64,000 nucleotides of DNA from Mesorhizobium shangrilense (GTDB lineage: Bacteria; Pseudomonadota; Alphaproteobacteria; Rhizobiales; Rhizobiaceae). The position numbers were made by a program, and so were the translations under genes. Below the pieces are notes generated by a model. That model was given only the letters and a program-made list of their open reading frames with translations, was not told where the DNA came from and searched no databases. Positions 19,625 through 30,062 of this stretch are shown one piece after another (position 1 is the stretch's first letter; each line of letters starts with the position of its first letter). Location of the stretch: NCBI RefSeq assembly GCF_028826155.1, contig NZ_JAQGPN010000001.1, positions 1 to 64,000 of the forward strand, written 5' to 3'.

Positions 19625-19799
19625 CGTACACTTCCTTTCTGATATTCTAGGAATTCGGGACGCCCACAGCCGGGATGTCGTCCAGCAGGGGCCGATGGAC
19701 ATTGCGCGAACCGCGTAATGCTGCGGCGCATATAGGCGAAATGTGGCGAAAACGCCAGATCAATTCTGACTCGCCCCAGGATAGCCTGAACGGGGCGGT

Positions 19800-21518
19800 T
19801 CACCTCTCTTCCTGATGCTTGTCCGTCGGTCGGATATTCGCGACCGGGAAAGTGAAACGTGCCTCCAGGCCGTCGGGATGCAGATGCCGCTCGACCTTGG
19901 CGCCGAGCCCACCGGGGAGCATCCGCTCGATGATTTGGGTGCCGAACCCCTTCCGGCTCGAGCGCTGTTTCAGATCGGGAACGTGCTCTCTCCATACGAG
20001 CTCCAGCTCGTCGCCATGGAGGGACCACGTCACCGACAGGCGGCCGGACTGCTGCGAGAACGCGCCGTACTTGGCGGCGTTCGTCGCCATCTCGTGGATT
20101 GCCAGACCAAGCGTCTGCGCTGCCTGCAGGGAGAGCCGGAAGTGCGGTCCGGAAATCTGCAGCCGGGTATCCTCGGCAGGCCGGAACGGCTCGATTTGCA
20201 CCGTGATGAGCTCCCGCAGCTCCACACCGGCGACGCTGCCGGCGATGAGCAGGTCGGTCGAACGGGCGAGGCCCATCAGCCGCTGCTGGAAACGCTCGCT
20301 GAACTCGGCCACGCTTTCGGCATTGCGCGCGCTCTGGTTGGCGATCGATGACACGACCGTGAGCTGGTTCTTTGAGCGGTGCGCGACCTCCCGCATGAGG
20401 AAGCGAATCTCGTTCTCCGCCGCCCGGCGCTGTGCCGCAGCGTCGGCCATCGCCGCGGAAACGGTCGTCAACTCCCTGACCGGATACGACATCGCCGCTA
20501 CTTCTTCCCCCGCGCCAAGCCGATGGGCGTCGCGCGCCAGACGGCGGACCGATTTGGATATCTGCCTGCCGAACAGCCAGGCGGCGAGGCCGCCGACCGC
20601 GATCATGGCAAGGCCGCCGAGCATCAGCAGCCGCAGGGTGCGCTCCAGCGGACGCTCGATGGCGTCGCGCTCCGCCCACAGGATGACCTTCCAGCCGCTG
20701 AGTTCCGACGCCTTGGCGACGAGCTCGTAGTCCTTGCCGTCCAGGTCTATCGACCGCCGCACCGGCCCGACCGCGCTTGCCTCCTCGCCCAGGAAGAATG
20801 GCTTGCCGACATCCGCGGACATGAGGCTGGAAGCCAGCACCGTGCCGTTATTGTCGACGATCACCGCGTTCCAACCGCCGCGCAGGTTCTCCACGGTCAG
20901 CGCACTAGAAAGGGCCTCGGCATCCTGCGTCAGCAGAAGCAACAGGGAGTCGCCCTCGGGCTGAACCCGTGGAAGTATGATGTTGAACACCCATCGGTTG
21001 GCGACACGGCCGAGAAAGCCATCAGAGATGGTGGGCAAGCCTGTCTTCAGCGCGTGCTCTGCCGGCTCCGGATCAGAGATCTTGCCCAGAGGGGCTCCGA
21101 ACGCGCGGCGCGTGTTCAGGAGCTGGTTCAGGTCCCCATCTGCGACGATGACATAGGACGCCGTTCCAGCCAGCGCCTGCTGCGCGCCGACGTAGAAGCG
21201 GCGTAGATCGCCCTCGTTCAACGAACTCGAGGTCGAGAGGCTGCGAAGCGCGGTGATCATGCCCTGAAGCTGGCTGTCCACCGTTTGCACCGCGGCGCCC
21301 GCCGCAGCTTCAGCCAGGGTGGCGACGACATCCGCCTGCGCACGATTGTTGCGGTCGAGCAGGAACACGGAAAGGAGCAGCGGCGGCAAAAGGGCGGCGG
21401 CGATCAGCAGCCCGAGCAGCACGCTGATCGAAAGGGATCCGGTGGATTTGCGGAGCGGAGCGGCCATTTGTGCGCCATGCACGGTGTCGGGCGCGCCGGA
21501 GTTGAACTTTTTCAGCAA
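19800..21518 (-). CDS. HWE-family sensor histidine kinase
   Basis: A membrane sensor kinase of about 572 residues. It has one helix near residues 28-54, a periplasmic sensor region of about 230 residues, a second helix near 296-317 and a HAMP-like stretch. The phospho-acceptor His380 sits in REVAHRSKNQLTVV, the N-box reads HEMATNAAKYGA, and the C-terminal WRE-type block is LELVWREHVP, all hallmarks of the HWE/HisKA_2 kinases common in rhizobia. No response-regulator gene is adjacent, so it is an orphan. Start is TTG 21518; ATG 21467 (MAAPLRKSTGS) is a reasonable alternative. It stands between truB-corA and rpsO, where related genomes usually have no such gene. Confidence 0.87.
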   Translation of the reverse strand: MLKKFNSGAPDTVHGAQMAAPLRKSTGSLSISVLLGLLIAAALLPPLLLSVFLLDRNNRAQADVVATLAEAAAGAAVQTVDSQLQGMITALRSLSTSSSLNEGDLRRFYVGAQQALAGTASYVIVADGDLNQLLNTRRAFGAPLGKISDPEPAEHALKTGLPTISDGFLGRVANRWVFNIILPRVQPEGDSLLLLLTQDAEALSSALTVENLRGGWNAVIVDNNGTVLASSLMSADVGKPFFLGEEASAVGPVRRSIDLDGKDYELVAKASELSGWKVILWAERDAIERPLERTLRLLMLGGLAMIAVGGLAAWLFGRQISKSVRRLARDAHRLGAGEEVAAMSYPVRELTTVSAAMADAAAQRRAAENEIRFLMREVAHRSKNQLTVVSSIANQSARNAESVAEFSERFQQRLMGLARSTDLLIAGSVAGVELRELITVQIEPFRPAEDTRLQISGPHFRLSLQAAQTLGLAIHEMATNAAKYGAFSQQSGRLSVTWSLHGDELELVWREHVPDLKQRSSRKGFGTQIIERMLPGGLGAKVERHLHPDGLEARFTFPVANIRPTDKHQEER

Positions 21519-21563
21519 TTCGGCAGAAACCTTTGTCGCGTCGCAACGATCAAGCGTAAGCGT

Positions 21564-22664
21564 CTACAGCCATTTTTTCCAGCGGAAGTAGAGCACGAGG
21601 ATCAAGGCGATAATGAGCATCAGGCCGAGCGCCATCGGATAGCCGAAATCCGCCCTGAGCTCGGGCATGTTCCATGGCGACGCTTCGGAATCGAAGTTCA
21701 TCCCCCATATACCGGCCAGGAATGTGAGCGGGATGAAGATGGTCGATATGAGGGTCAGCAGATTGATGACCTCGCTGGTTTTGGCCTGGCTGAGCGACAG
21801 GTGCATGTCGATCAGCCCCGTCAGCACGTCGCGGTAGGTTTCCACCATGTCCAGCAGGCGCGTCGTGTGGTCCAGCGTGTCGTTGATGTAGGTCCTCGTT
21901 TCGGCGCTCACATAGGGGGCGTCCGAACGCAGCAGCGCGGCAACGGCGTCGTGCAGGGGCCCGAGCGCGCGCTTGGCCGCGATCATGTTGCGTCGCAGTT
22001 CATGCATCTGGCGCGTCTGATGTTTCTGCGGCGCGTCGAGCATCTCGTCCTCGATCCGCTCGATCTTGTCCCCCGTCGCCTCCAGCGCCGGGAAATAGCT
22101 GTCCACGAGGGCGTCGATCAGCGCATAGGCCAGGTAGTCGGCCGAGCGGGTCCGCAGCCGGTTCGACTGCGACGACTCGATCCGTTTGCGCACCGGGCTG
22201 AACGGATCGCCCTGGCGTTCCTGGAAGGTGACGACGAACTTGCGGTTGAAGTAGACTGCAACCTGCTCATAGCGGTTCGTGGCGACGTCATCGATCATCG
22301 ACAGAACCACGAAGGCGTGATCGTCGAAGAAGTCGACCTTCGGCCGCTGGCCAGTGTTCACCGTATCCTCCAGCGCCAGAGGATGCAGGCCGAAGATTGC
22401 GCCAATTTCGGCGACGAGGCCGACATCCGCGAGCCCCGCGCAGTCCAGCCAGATCACCGGCCAAGCGTCGCACAGCCTGCGGACCTCGGTTAGTGAGGCG
22501 TCCGCGACAGCCTCAAAGCCGTCCGGCGAGATGCCGGTGATGCTGAGAATCGGCGGCCTGGCGTTCGGATCCGCCACAAGGGTGCCGGGCGAAGCGCCTA
22601 CGGGGGATCGTTTGGCCTTCCTGCGAGGCCTTTTCCTCTCACCTTCCGGCTTCGACCCCGCCAT
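21564..22664 (-). CDS. CorA-family divalent metal ion transporter
   Basis: A 366-residue CorA/ZntB-type protein. The long cytoplasmic N-terminal part is followed by two C-terminal helices, with the family signature GMN in LAGIWGMNFDSEA at the pore entrance and a short positively charged tail (FRWKKWL). CorA carries Mg2+, Co2+ or Ni2+; the related ZntB exports or imports Zn2+. The sequence does not decide which. It begins only 9 bases after the truB stop, so it is read as part of the truB operon. The first 40 residues are Arg/Lys-rich and unconserved. Confidence 0.88.
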   Translation of the reverse strand: MAGSKPEGERKRPRRKAKRSPVGASPGTLVADPNARPPILSITGISPDGFEAVADASLTEVRRLCDAWPVIWLDCAGLADVGLVAEIGAIFGLHPLALEDTVNTGQRPKVDFFDDHAFVVLSMIDDVATNRYEQVAVYFNRKFVVTFQERQGDPFSPVRKRIESSQSNRLRTRSADYLAYALIDALVDSYFPALEATGDKIERIEDEMLDAPQKHQTRQMHELRRNMIAAKRALGPLHDAVAALLRSDAPYVSAETRTYINDTLDHTTRLLDMVETYRDVLTGLIDMHLSLSQAKTSEVINLLTLISTIFIPLTFLAGIWGMNFDSEASPWNMPELRADFGYPMALGLMLIIALILVLYFRWKKWL

Positions 22665-22673
22665 GCAGCCCCT

Positions 22674-23639
22674 TTACACGGTGAACACTCGTTTCGGCTT
22701 GAACATACCGGCTTCTATGGCCCCGATGGCAACCAGTTTTCCGCGCACCGTGGCACAGGCTTCCTCGGCTTCGAGGGGGGCGTCGCGGCCGCGCACGATC
22801 ACCGAATTACCGAGCCTGATCTTCTGGGCAGCCTCGTCGGTGAGTGCTACCTGGGGCAGGCAGTCGAGGGCCTCGACGGTGTCGAGCAGCAGGCTGTCGA
22901 GGGCGGAGAAGTCGCGGTAGGCCGGCTTGGGCTGACCCTCTTCCGGTGCGGCCGCCTCGGCCGGCCGCGCCGCCTCCAGTTCCGCGATGGTGACGAAATC
23001 CTCCTCCGCGAACGGATCGACTTCGGTCCGGCGCAGGCTGGCGATATGGCCAAAACAGCCCAGGTCGCGCCCCATGTCGCGGGCCAGCGAGCGCACATAG
23101 GTGCCCTTGCCGCACTCTATTTCGAACACCGAATGTCCCTCGGGCTTCGTCTCCAGGAGTTCGAGGCGGGCGATCTCCACTTCGCGCGGCGGAATGTCCA
23201 CCGTCCCGCCCTCGCGCGCCAGATCGTAGGCCCGCTCGCCGGCGATCTTGATGGCGGAAAACTGCGGCGGGATCTGCATGATAACGCCGGTGTACTTCGG
23301 CAGCAGCGCGCGGATCTCATCCTCCGTCGGCCGCTTTTCCGATGTCTTCGTCACCGGGCCTTCGAGGTCGTCGGTAGAACGCTCCTCGCCCCAGGCGACG
23401 CTGAATCGGTAGACCTTGGCGCCGTCTTGGACATAGGGGACGGTCTTCGTCGCCTCGCCCAGCGCGATCGGCAGCATTCCCGACGCCAGTGGATCGAGCG
23501 TGCCGGCGTGGCCCGCCTTATCGGCATTGAACAGCCACTTGATCTTCGAGACGGCTTCGGTCGAACCCATGCCGACCGGCTTGTCCAACACGACCCAGCC
23601 GGAAACCGGCCGGCCCTTCTTCTTGCGGGGACGGGACAT
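22674..23639 (-). CDS. truB: tRNA pseudouridine-55 synthase TruB
   Basis: TruB isomerises U55 in the T-loop of tRNAs. The 321-residue protein has the catalytic Asp in [19 protein letters not shown] near residue 45, the TruB motif [19 protein letters not shown] and the C-terminal [19 protein letters not shown]. An Ala/Pro/Glu-rich insertion (about residues 228-243) lies before the C-terminal RNA-binding domain. Its start codon is directly adjacent to the rbfA stop, with no spacer. Confidence 0.96.
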   Translation of the reverse strand: MSRPRKKKGRPVSGWVVLDKPVGMGSTEAVSKIKWLFNADKAGHAGTLDPLASGMLPIALGEATKTVPYVQDGAKVYRFSVAWGEERSTDDLEGPVTKTSEKRPTEDEIRALLPKYTGVIMQIPPQFSAIKIAGERAYDLAREGGTVDIPPREVEIARLELLETKPEGHSVFEIECGKGTYVRSLARDMGRDLGCFGHIASLRRTEVDPFAEEDFVTIAELEAARPAEAAAPEEGQPKPAYRDFSALDSLLLDTVEALDCLPQVALTDEAAQKIRLGNSVIVRGRDAPLEAEEACATVRGKLVAIGAIEAGMFKPKRVFTV

Positions 23640-24047
23640 CTATTCCTTGTCTTCTTTATCGCTGTCCAGATCGCGCGCCACTTCGGGCGAGCGTAGCAGA
23701 TCGTCGATCTTCGCCATGTTGTCGTAGCTGGTGTCCAGGCGGAAACGGACCTCCGGCATGTACTTCATCTGTCGAAGCGCGGGCGACATGCGGCCGCGGA
23801 TGAAGCGCGCGTTGCGGTTCAGCGCCTCGATGACCCTCGCATCCTCACGCGCGCCGAGCGGCGCAACGAAAGCCGTGGCGATCTTCAGGTCGGGCGACAT
23901 GCGCACCTCCGAGACTGAGATCACGGTCGTCTCGATGAGATCGTCGCGAACCTCTCCGCGCTGAAGGAGATCGGCGAGTGCGTGGCGCACCTGCTCGCCG
24001 ACGCGGAGCTGGCGCTGGGAGGGGCCGGAACTTGTGGATTTCGACAT
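23640..24047 (-). CDS. rbfA: 30S ribosome-binding factor RbfA
   Basis: RbfA is a KH-fold assembly factor needed for late 30S maturation and 16S rRNA 5'-end processing. The 135-residue protein has the typical [20 protein letters not shown] start, the [20 protein letters not shown] core and [20 protein letters not shown]. It lies between infB and truB, and its TAG stop abuts the truB start codon. Confidence 0.95.
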   Translation of the reverse strand: MSKSTSSGPSQRQLRVGEQVRHALADLLQRGEVRDDLIETTVISVSEVRMSPDLKIATAFVAPLGAREDARVIEALNRNARFIRGRMSPALRQMKYMPEVRFRLDTSYDNMAKIDDLLRSPEVARDLDSDKEDKE

Positions 24048-24169
24048 CTATCAAGCCAAAAAAGGGTGCACGGCTGCATGCGCTTTCGCCCCTCGGGCAA
24101 AACGCGGGCAACCGGATGATGAAGGCGCTTTCGGCGGATGAAATCTCCGCCTCCAACCGCCTGGCTCGT

Positions 24170-24195
24170 CTCCCCTCCCCGGTTGGGGAAAGGAG
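24170..24195. repeat. Small palindromic element between infB and rbfA
   Basis: CTCC..TCCCC and GGGGA..GGAG face each other around GGTT, forming a short imperfect hairpin in the 160-base spacer between infB and rbfA. A second small stem, GGCGGA with TCCGCC, lies at 24133-24151. Such GC-rich palindromes are common intergenic repeats in rhizobia. It could also affect decay of the infB-rbfA mRNA. Confidence 0.4.
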
Positions 24196-24207
24196 ATCGC
24201 GACCGCC

Positions 24208-26772
24208 TTACAGCGTCCGCGTGATCATCTCGACGCGGTAGCACTCGATGATGTCGCCCTGTCGGATGTCCTCGTAGTTCTGGAAGGCCATGCCGCATTC
24301 CTGGCCGACCGGCACCTCGGAGACTTCGTCCTTGAACCGCTTCAGCGTCTTCAGGGTGCCCTCGTGGATGACGACGTTGTCGCGGATCAGGCGGACGCCT
24401 GCGCCACGCTCCACCCGGCCCTCGGTGACACGGCAGCCCGCGACCTTGCCGACCTTGGTGATGTGGAAGACCTCGAGGATCTCGGCATTGCCGAGGAAGG
24501 TCTCGCGGCGTTCCGGCGACAGAAGGCCCGACATCGCCGCCTTCACATCGTCCACGAGGCTGTAGATGATGTTGTAGTAGCGGATCTCGATGCCCGCCTG
24601 CTCGGCCGCTTGACGAGCCTGCGCATTGGCGCGGACGTTGAAGCCGATGATCGAGGCCCCGGACGTCTCGGCCAGCGTGACGTCGCTTTCCGTGATGGCG
24701 CCTGCGCCGGCATGGACGATACGCGCGCGCACCTCGTCGGTGCCGAGCTTGTCCAAGGCCGTGACGATCGCTTCGATCGAACCCTGCACGTCGCCCTTGA
24801 TGATCAGCGGGAACTCCTTGAGGCCGCTGGTCTGCAACTGCGACATCATCTGCTCGAGCGAACCACGCTGGCCGGCGTGCTTGGCGACGGCCTTGTCACG
24901 CGCCAGACGCTGACGGTACTCGGTGATCTCGCGGGCGCGCGCCTCGTTGTTGACGACAGCGAAGCGGTCGCCGGCCTGCGGCGTGCCCTGAAGGCCCAGC
25001 ACCTCGACCGGCATCGCGGGCGGGGCTTCTTCCACGTGCCCGCCGCGGTCGTTGACCAGCGCGCGGACACGGCCCCACTCGTTGCCGGCAACGATGATAT
25101 CGCCGGGCATCAGCGTGCCGGTCTGGACCAGCACGGTCGCGACCGGGCCACGACCCTTGTCGAGCTTGGCCTCGATGACGACGCCTTCCGAGGTACGTTC
25201 CGGATTGGCCTTGAGATCGAGTAGCTCGGCCTGCAGCAGGATCGCTTCCAGCAGCTTGTCGATGCCGGCGCCGGTCTTGGCGGAAACCTCGACGTCGAGC
25301 ACCTCGCCGCCCATCGATTCCACGAACACCTCGTGCTGCAGAAGCTGCGTGCGCACCTTCTGCGGATCGGCCTCGTGCTTGTCGACCTTGTTGATCGCCA
25401 CGATGATCGGTACGCCGGCCGCCTTGGCATGGCTGATGGACTCGATCGTCTGCGGCATCACGCTGTCGTCGGCCGCGACGACCAGCACGGCAATGTCGGT
25501 CGCCTGCGCGCCGCGAGCGCGCATCGCCGTGAAGGCGGCGTGGCCCGGCGTGTCGATGAAGGTGATCTTCTGGCCGTTCTTCTCCACCTGGTAGGCGCCG
25601 ATGTGCTGGGTGATGCCACCGGCTTCGCCGGACTGCACATTGGCGTTGCGGATGGCGTCGAGCAGCGAGGTCTTGCCGTGGTCGACGTGACCCATGATGG
25701 TGACGACCGGCGGACGCGACTCGAGATCCTCCGGACGATCGGGGATGTTGAAGAGGCCTTCCTCGATGTCCGACTCGGCGACGCGCTTGACCGTGTGCCC
25801 GAAGTCGGAGGCCACCAGCTCGGCGGTATCGGCGTCGATCACGTCGCCCGGCTTCAGGATCTGGCCCTGCTTCATGAAGAACTTCACGATATCCACGGCG
25901 CGTTCCGACATGCGGTTCGCGAGATCCTGGATGGTGATGGTCTCGGGGATGGTCACCTCGCGCACGATCTTCTCGCGCTGCTCCTGGTACATGGCGCGCT
26001 TGAACTTTTCCTGACGGCGACGCATCGCCGACAGCGAGCGCCCACGCGCATCGTCCTCGGAAGAGGTCGCCGAGCTCAGCGTCAGCTTACCCTGGCGGCG
26101 ATCGGCTTCACCCTTGGCGCGCGTCGGGCGCGCGAGTTCGGGCTTGACCAGACGCTTGATCGGAGCGGGAGCGGAAACGCCGCGCGGCGCGGGACGTTTT
26201 TCCTCCGCCTCGTCGGCTTCGGGAGCCGGTCGGGTGTCGAGCTGCGGGGCGCGGCGGCGCGCCTCTTCCTCGGCGCGGCGGCGCGATTCCGCTTCCGCCT
26301 GGATGCGGGCTTCTTCTTCGGCCTGACGGCGAGCCGAATCCTCGCGCTCGCGCTGGCGAAGCTCGTCCTCGGCCGCCCGGCGCTTGGCGTCCTCGGCCGC
26401 GCGCGTACGTTCCTCCATCTCGCGTGCCTTGGAGCCCTCCAGCGCGCGACGACGGGCGTCCATCTCCTCCGTGGAGAGTTCATTCAGCACCATGCCGGAG
26501 CGGTCGGGCTGCGGGCGCGGCGTCTCGCGCGGCTGGACCTGCGGCTGCGGCTGAGGCGTCTTGGGCTTGAACGCGGTCACAACCTGCACGGGCTCGCGCT
26601 TGACGGTGCCCGGCACCTCGAACTTGCGCTTCTTCGTCTCCACGACGACGGAATTCGTGCGTCCGTGCGAGAAATTCTGACGGATCGTGCCCTGCTCCGG
26701 GCGCTTGAGGGTGAGCGTCGTCTTCTTGTTGACGCTCAAGGTCTTGTCGTCACCTGACTTCGTGTCACTCAT
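24208..26772 (-). CDS. infB: Translation initiation factor IF-2
   Basis: IF-2 is the GTPase that brings initiator tRNA to the 30S subunit and promotes subunit joining. The 854-residue protein has a long charged, coiled-coil-like N-terminal region rich in Arg, Glu and Ala (residues 95-200), then the GTPase domain with G1 [14 protein letters not shown]3 DTPGHAAF and G4 [10 protein letters not shown], and the C-terminal domains II-IV including the fMet-tRNA-binding part with [17 protein letters not shown]. It overlaps the upstream ylxR gene by 4 bases, indicating coupled translation. Confidence 0.97.
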   Translation of the reverse strand: MSDTKSGDDKTLSVNKKTTLTLKRPEQGTIRQNFSHGRTNSVVVETKKRKFEVPGTVKREPVQVVTAFKPKTPQPQPQVQPRETPRPQPDRSGMVLNELSTEEMDARRRALEGSKAREMEERTRAAEDAKRRAAEDELRQREREDSARRQAEEEARIQAEAESRRRAEEEARRRAPQLDTRPAPEADEAEEKRPAPRGVSAPAPIKRLVKPELARPTRAKGEADRRQGKLTLSSATSSEDDARGRSLSAMRRRQEKFKRAMYQEQREKIVREVTIPETITIQDLANRMSERAVDIVKFFMKQGQILKPGDVIDADTAELVASDFGHTVKRVAESDIEEGLFNIPDRPEDLESRPPVVTIMGHVDHGKTSLLDAIRNANVQSGEAGGITQHIGAYQVEKNGQKITFIDTPGHAAFTAMRARGAQATDIAVLVVAADDSVMPQTIESISHAKAAGVPIIVAINKVDKHEADPQKVRTQLLQHEVFVESMGGEVLDVEVSAKTGAGIDKLLEAILLQAELLDLKANPERTSEGVVIEAKLDKGRGPVATVLVQTGTLMPGDIIVAGNEWGRVRALVNDRGGHVEEAPPAMPVEVLGLQGTPQAGDRFAVVNNEARAREITEYRQRLARDKAVAKHAGQRGSLEQMMSQLQTSGLKEFPLIIKGDVQGSIEAIVTALDKLGTDEVRARIVHAGAGAITESDVTLAETSGASIIGFNVRANAQARQAAEQAGIEIRYYNIIYSLVDDVKAAMSGLLSPERRETFLGNAEILEVFHITKVGKVAGCRVTEGRVERGAGVRLIRDNVVIHEGTLKTLKRFKDEVSEVPVGQECGMAFQNYEDIRQGDIIECYRVEMITRTL

Positions 26773-27428
26773 TCCATGTCCTCTGCGGCAACATCAACTT
26801 CGGCAACTGCCGCAAACGCTGATCGTGTGTCCGGAGATCCGCCCCGGTACCGGTCGAGCGCAACCATGCGCTTCAACGCAGCCTTTCCCGCGTCGCCCGC
26901 GAGAAGCGCTGCATGTATCACATTTGTGCCCCCTAATGCCAAACCCAATTCCGCTTCGGAAAAAAGTTTGTAGGCGGGTATGTCAGGGCCACCAAGGTGT
27001 ACCGTGGCGCGGCGCGCCTGCGATATCTTCCTGCAGCCGTCTTCGGCGGCCTCTTGCGCATGGAGCACGGCAACGGCCTTGCCGCCGCGCACGGCGGCTT
27101 CGGTCTTCGCCGCGCCAAGCGACACGGCGCCAGCCTTGCGGGCAAGCCCCAGCGCACCAAGCGCCGATTTCGCCAGGAGGCGGTCCACCATCCCTGCGAG
27201 ATCGGCAGGCACGGTGACGTCGGCCTTGAACGCTCGCGCAAACAGGCGCTTCTCGGCCGCCTTCTCTATATGGGTGCGATTGGCCGTAACCCAACAGCCA
27301 CGGCCCGGCAAATTTCGTTTCAGATCGGGGACGACGGCCGAATCCGGCCCGACCACGAACCGGATCAGATCATCCGGCGCGGCCGTGTTCCTGGTGACGA
27401 TGCAGGTGCGATCGTTCATTTCGTCCAA
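26769..27428 (-). CDS. YlxR/L7Ae-type RNA-binding protein
   Basis: A 219-residue protein of the nusA-infB operon. The N-terminal part is the YlxR (DUF448) fold with [19 protein letters not shown] and the [16 protein letters not shown] block; the C-terminal part resembles the L7Ae/L30e fold ([20 protein letters not shown]). This two-domain layout is usual in alphaproteobacteria, where the protein is thought to bind RNA; its precise role is not known. It overlaps infB by 4 bases and follows nusA after 23 bases. Confidence 0.9.
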   Translation of the reverse strand: MDEMNDRTCIVTRNTAAPDDLIRFVVGPDSAVVPDLKRNLPGRGCWVTANRTHIEKAAEKRLFARAFKADVTVPADLAGMVDRLLAKSALGALGLARKAGAVSLGAAKTEAAVRGGKAVAVLHAQEAAEDGCRKISQARRATVHLGGPDIPAYKLFSEAELGLALGGTNVIHAALLAGDAGKAALKRMVALDRYRGGSPDTRSAFAAVAEVDVAAEDME

Positions 27429-27451
27429 GCGTGGTCCCCGGCAGTTTCATC

Positions 27452-29047
27452 TCAGGCGCCGACGGATTCGGCCGATTCTTCGGCTTCAGCGGCGACGTCG
27501 TCCTCATTGATCCAGCCCGCCTTGAGGCGCGCAGCGACCACCATCTGCTCGGCATCCGCCCGAGTGACGCCAAAATCGGCCAGCACGCCCGGATAGGTCT
27601 TGGTCTCGCCGTCCTTGCGCTCCTTCCAGCCGACGAGATCGTCGACGGCATAGCCGGCGAAGTCCTCGACGGTCTTCACCCCGTCCTCGCCGAGCGCGAC
27701 CATCATGGCCGTGGTCACGCCGGGGATCTCGCGCAGCTCGTCCTGGACGCCCAGCTTGTTGCGCTTGGCGTCGTGCTCGGCCTCAATCTTGTCCAGATAA
27801 TCTTTCGCACGCCGCTGGATCTCAACGGCCGTATCTTCGTCGAAGCCGTCAATTGAGGAGATCTCGCCCTGGTCGACATAGGCGACTTCCTCGACGCTCG
27901 TGAAGCCTTCCGAGGCGAGCACTTGGCCGACCATCTCGTCGACGTCCAGCGCCGTCATGAACAGGTTCGAGCGCTCCACGAATTCCTTCTGGCGACGCTG
28001 CGACTCTTCCTCTTCGGTGAGGATGTCGATGTCCCACCCGGTCAGCTGCGAGGCGAGACGGACGTTCTGTCCGCGCCGGCCGATCGCGAGCGAGAGCTGG
28101 TCATCGGGGACGACGACCTCGATGCGCTCCGCATCCTCGTCGAGCACCACCTTGGCGACTTCCGCCGGCTGCAGCGCATTGACGATGAAGGAAGCGGCAG
28201 ACGGCGACCACGGAATGATGTCGATCTTCTCGCCCTGCAGCTCGGCAACCACCGCCTGCACCCGCGAACCGCGCATGCCGACGCAGGCGCCGACGGGATC
28301 GATCGAGCTGTCGCGCGAGATCACGGCGATCTTGGCGCGGCTGCCCGGATCGCGGGCCACCGACTTGATCTCGATGATGCCGTCGTAGATCTCCGGCACT
28401 TCCATGTTGAACAGTTTCGCCATGAACTGCGGATGGGTGCGCGACAGGAAGATCTGCGGCCCACGCTGCTCGCGGCGCACGTCGTAGACATAGGCGCGGA
28501 CGCGATCGCCGTACTTGTAGTTCTCGCGCGGAATGAGCTCGTCGCGGCGGATGATGGCCTCGCCGCGGCCAAGGTCGACGATGACGTTGCCGTACTCGAC
28601 GCGCTTCACCGTGCCGTTGACGATCTCGCCGATGCGATCCTTGTACTCGTCGTACTGACGATCACGCTCGGCCTCGCGCACTTTCTGCACGATGACCTGC
28701 TTGGCCGACTGGGCGGCGATACGGCCGAAATCCATCGGCGGCAGCTGCTCGGCGATGAAGTCGCCCGGCTCGGCGTCCGGATTGCGGCGGCGGGCGTCCT
28801 CGATCGAGATCTGCTTGTCGAAATCCTCGACGGTCTCGACGACCTCCATGAGGCGCTGCAGCTTCATCTCGCCGGTGTTCGGATTGATGTCGGCGCGGAT
28901 GGTCGTCTCCTGGCCGTAACGCGAGCGCGCGGCCTTCTGGATGGCGTCGGCCATCGCGGCGATCACGATGCTCTTGTCGATCGACTTTTCGCGCGCGACC
29001 GCATCGGCGATCTGCAGCAGCTCAAGTCTGTTCGCACTGACTGCCAT
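27452..29047 (-). CDS. nusA: Transcription termination/antitermination factor NusA
   Basis: NusA binds RNA polymerase and nascent RNA and controls pausing, termination and antitermination. The 531-residue protein has the N-terminal polymerase-binding domain ([20 protein letters not shown]), an S1 domain with [19 protein letters not shown], two KH domains ([40 protein letters not shown]), and C-terminal acidic helix-hairpin repeats. The order rimP-nusA-ylxR-infB is conserved. It begins about 50 bases after rimP. Confidence 0.97.
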   Translation of the reverse strand: MAVSANRLELLQIADAVAREKSIDKSIVIAAMADAIQKAARSRYGQETTIRADINPNTGEMKLQRLMEVVETVEDFDKQISIEDARRRNPDAEPGDFIAEQLPPMDFGRIAAQSAKQVIVQKVREAERDRQYDEYKDRIGEIVNGTVKRVEYGNVIVDLGRGEAIIRRDELIPRENYKYGDRVRAYVYDVRREQRGPQIFLSRTHPQFMAKLFNMEVPEIYDGIIEIKSVARDPGSRAKIAVISRDSSIDPVGACVGMRGSRVQAVVAELQGEKIDIIPWSPSAASFIVNALQPAEVAKVVLDEDAERIEVVVPDDQLSLAIGRRGQNVRLASQLTGWDIDILTEEEESQRRQKEFVERSNLFMTALDVDEMVGQVLASEGFTSVEEVAYVDQGEISSIDGFDEDTAVEIQRRAKDYLDKIEAEHDAKRNKLGVQDELREIPGVTTAMMVALGEDGVKTVEDFAGYAVDDLVGWKERKDGETKTYPGVLADFGVTRADAEQMVVAARLKAGWINEDDVAAEAEESAESVGA

Positions 29048-29095
29048 TTTTGTCTCCCTGACAGGTTGCGGACAACGAGATCCGCATATTCAATA

Positions 29096-29746
29096 CTACT
29101 CGTCGGCCTCGGCGGGGCCGGCTTCAGCGTCGTCATCCGACGCATCGTCGTCCAATTCGCCGCGCCGCTTCCTGGCTTCCTTGCGCGCCTTGTTGTCCTT
29201 CGACAGCGCATCGCGGATCAGGTCGTCGGTCAGTATCAGCCGCGCTTCCGATATCGCCTCGTAAGGCAGGCTGACCGTGGGTTCTTCGCCGTAGGCCGGC
29301 TGGTCGCGGGTGAGCTCGACGCCATTTTCGTCGGCGGACGTGATCTTGCCGCGAAACCGCTTGCGGTCGGCGACCATGATCGAAGTCTCGATCTTCGCCA
29401 AGTGACCCTGCCACACCGCGAAATCGGATTTCCGGACCAGCGGGCGATCTATACCCGGCGAGGACACTTCCAGATGATACGCCTTTTCGACCGGATCTTC
29501 CACGTCGAGGACAGGTGACACCGCCCGGCTGACCTCTTCGCAATCCTCGACGGTCATGGTCCCGTCATTGCGCTCGGCCATGATCTGCAGCGTCAGACCG
29601 TTCTGACCGAACAGGCGGACGCGGACGAGGCGGAAACCTATGCCGCGCAGCACCGGCGCGATGATCGCCGCGATACGCGCGTCGACGCCGCTCTCGCGGA
29701 TGATGCGATCATCGCCTTCGTCGCGTGCCGTCACGTCTTCGGTCAT
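29096..29746 (-). CDS. rimP: Ribosome maturation factor RimP
   Basis: RimP assists 30S assembly around S12 and the central pseudoknot. The 216-residue protein has the RimP core: [60 protein letters not shown] and a C-terminal SH3-like domain, ending in an acidic tail. ATG 29746 is preceded by GGAGA and matches the family; the open frame to 29914 is leader sequence. The start codon shares its A with the TGA of a possible leader ORF, and a terminator-like hairpin lies 30-60 bases upstream. Confidence 0.94.
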   Translation of the reverse strand: MTEDVTARDEGDDRIIRESGVDARIAAIIAPVLRGIGFRLVRVRLFGQNGLTLQIMAERNDGTMTVEDCEEVSRAVSPVLDVEDPVEKAYHLEVSSPGIDRPLVRKSDFAVWQGHLAKIETSIMVADRKRFRGKITSADENGVELTRDQPAYGEEPTVSLPYEAISEARLILTDDLIRDALSKDNKARKEARKRRGELDDDASDDDAEAGPAEADE

Positions 29747-29814
29747 CAAGTCTCCACTGTGGCGCTGCCAGGTAACAAAAAAGAGCGGGACCGGTTGGAC
29801 CCACTCTTCGTCAT
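29746..29814 (-). CDS. Possible 22-codon leader ORF of rimP
   Basis: An ATG at 29814 opens a 22-codon frame reading [10 protein letters not shown] then [12 protein letters not shown], ending in TGA whose last base is the first of the rimP ATG (TGATG). The frame runs straight through the terminator-like hairpin, so ribosomes on it would prevent that hairpin from forming. No convincing ribosome-binding site precedes it (only GGTCGG), and the predicted 5' end is about 15 bases upstream. Coding status is unproven; the position is what makes it worth listing. Confidence 0.3.
   Translation of the reverse strand: MTKSGSNRSRSFLLPGSATVET
29777..29807 (-). terminator. Terminator-like attenuator in the rimP leader
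   Basis: On the minus strand AGAGTGGG pairs with CCCGCTCT (8 bp, one G-T), with additional CC/GG pairing inside the loop, and is followed by six T's. It lies between the predicted promoter and the rimP start, so transcription of the whole rimP-nusA-infB operon must read through it. An upstream segment GGTCGGT can pair with ACCGGTC in the loop/3' arm, a possible antiterminator. Regulatory role is inferred; the hairpin and T-run are seen directly. Confidence 0.65.
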
Positions 29815-29835
29815 ACCGACCAAGAATTTGAGGCC

Positions 29836-29864
29836 GATATAGTCCCAATCCCGGCGGTTTGCAA
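29836..29864 (-). promoter_or_regulatory. Promoter of the rimP-nusA-infB operon
   Basis: TTGCAA (29859-29864) and TATATC (29836-29841) are separated by exactly 17 bases on the minus strand, the best sigma-70-type promoter match in this part of the window. The start of transcription would be near 29829, giving a leader of about 83 bases that contains the hairpin and the small ORF. Confidence 0.65.
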
Positions 29865-30006
29865 GGCTTAGACAACGGCGGCGCCTCTATCATGGAGTTT
29901 TCGGTCTTTTTCACGACGTTTTCGCCCTAGCCACATCGGCCGAGCGACGCGGCGGGGCCATGCATACCGACATGGCAGCCCTGCAGACAGAGCTCTGGAA
30001 GATCGG

Positions 30007-30038
30007 TGTGCGCTGCACTATCTATGTTGCAGCGCACA
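30007..30038 (+). promoter_or_regulatory. Palindromic operator-like site before a 52-codon gene
   Basis: TGTGCGCTGCA (30007-30017) and TGCAGCGCACA (30028-30038) are perfect 11-base inverted arms 10 bases apart, 24 bases before the small gene at 30063. The core TGCAGCGCA resembles TGC..GCA-type sites bound by PhaR-like regulators of polyhydroxyalkanoate genes, but that link is only a resemblance. In RNA it would make a strong hairpin. Confidence 0.45.
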
Positions 30039-30062
30039 ATGAGGCACTGGAAAGCAGGAACA

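Noticed and set aside
29747..29914. An N-terminal extension of RimP or a tRNA gene as in the E. coli metY-rimP operon
   Set aside because: No cloverleaf can be built here, the extended frame shows no RimP homology and it passes through a promoter and terminator-like hairpin.
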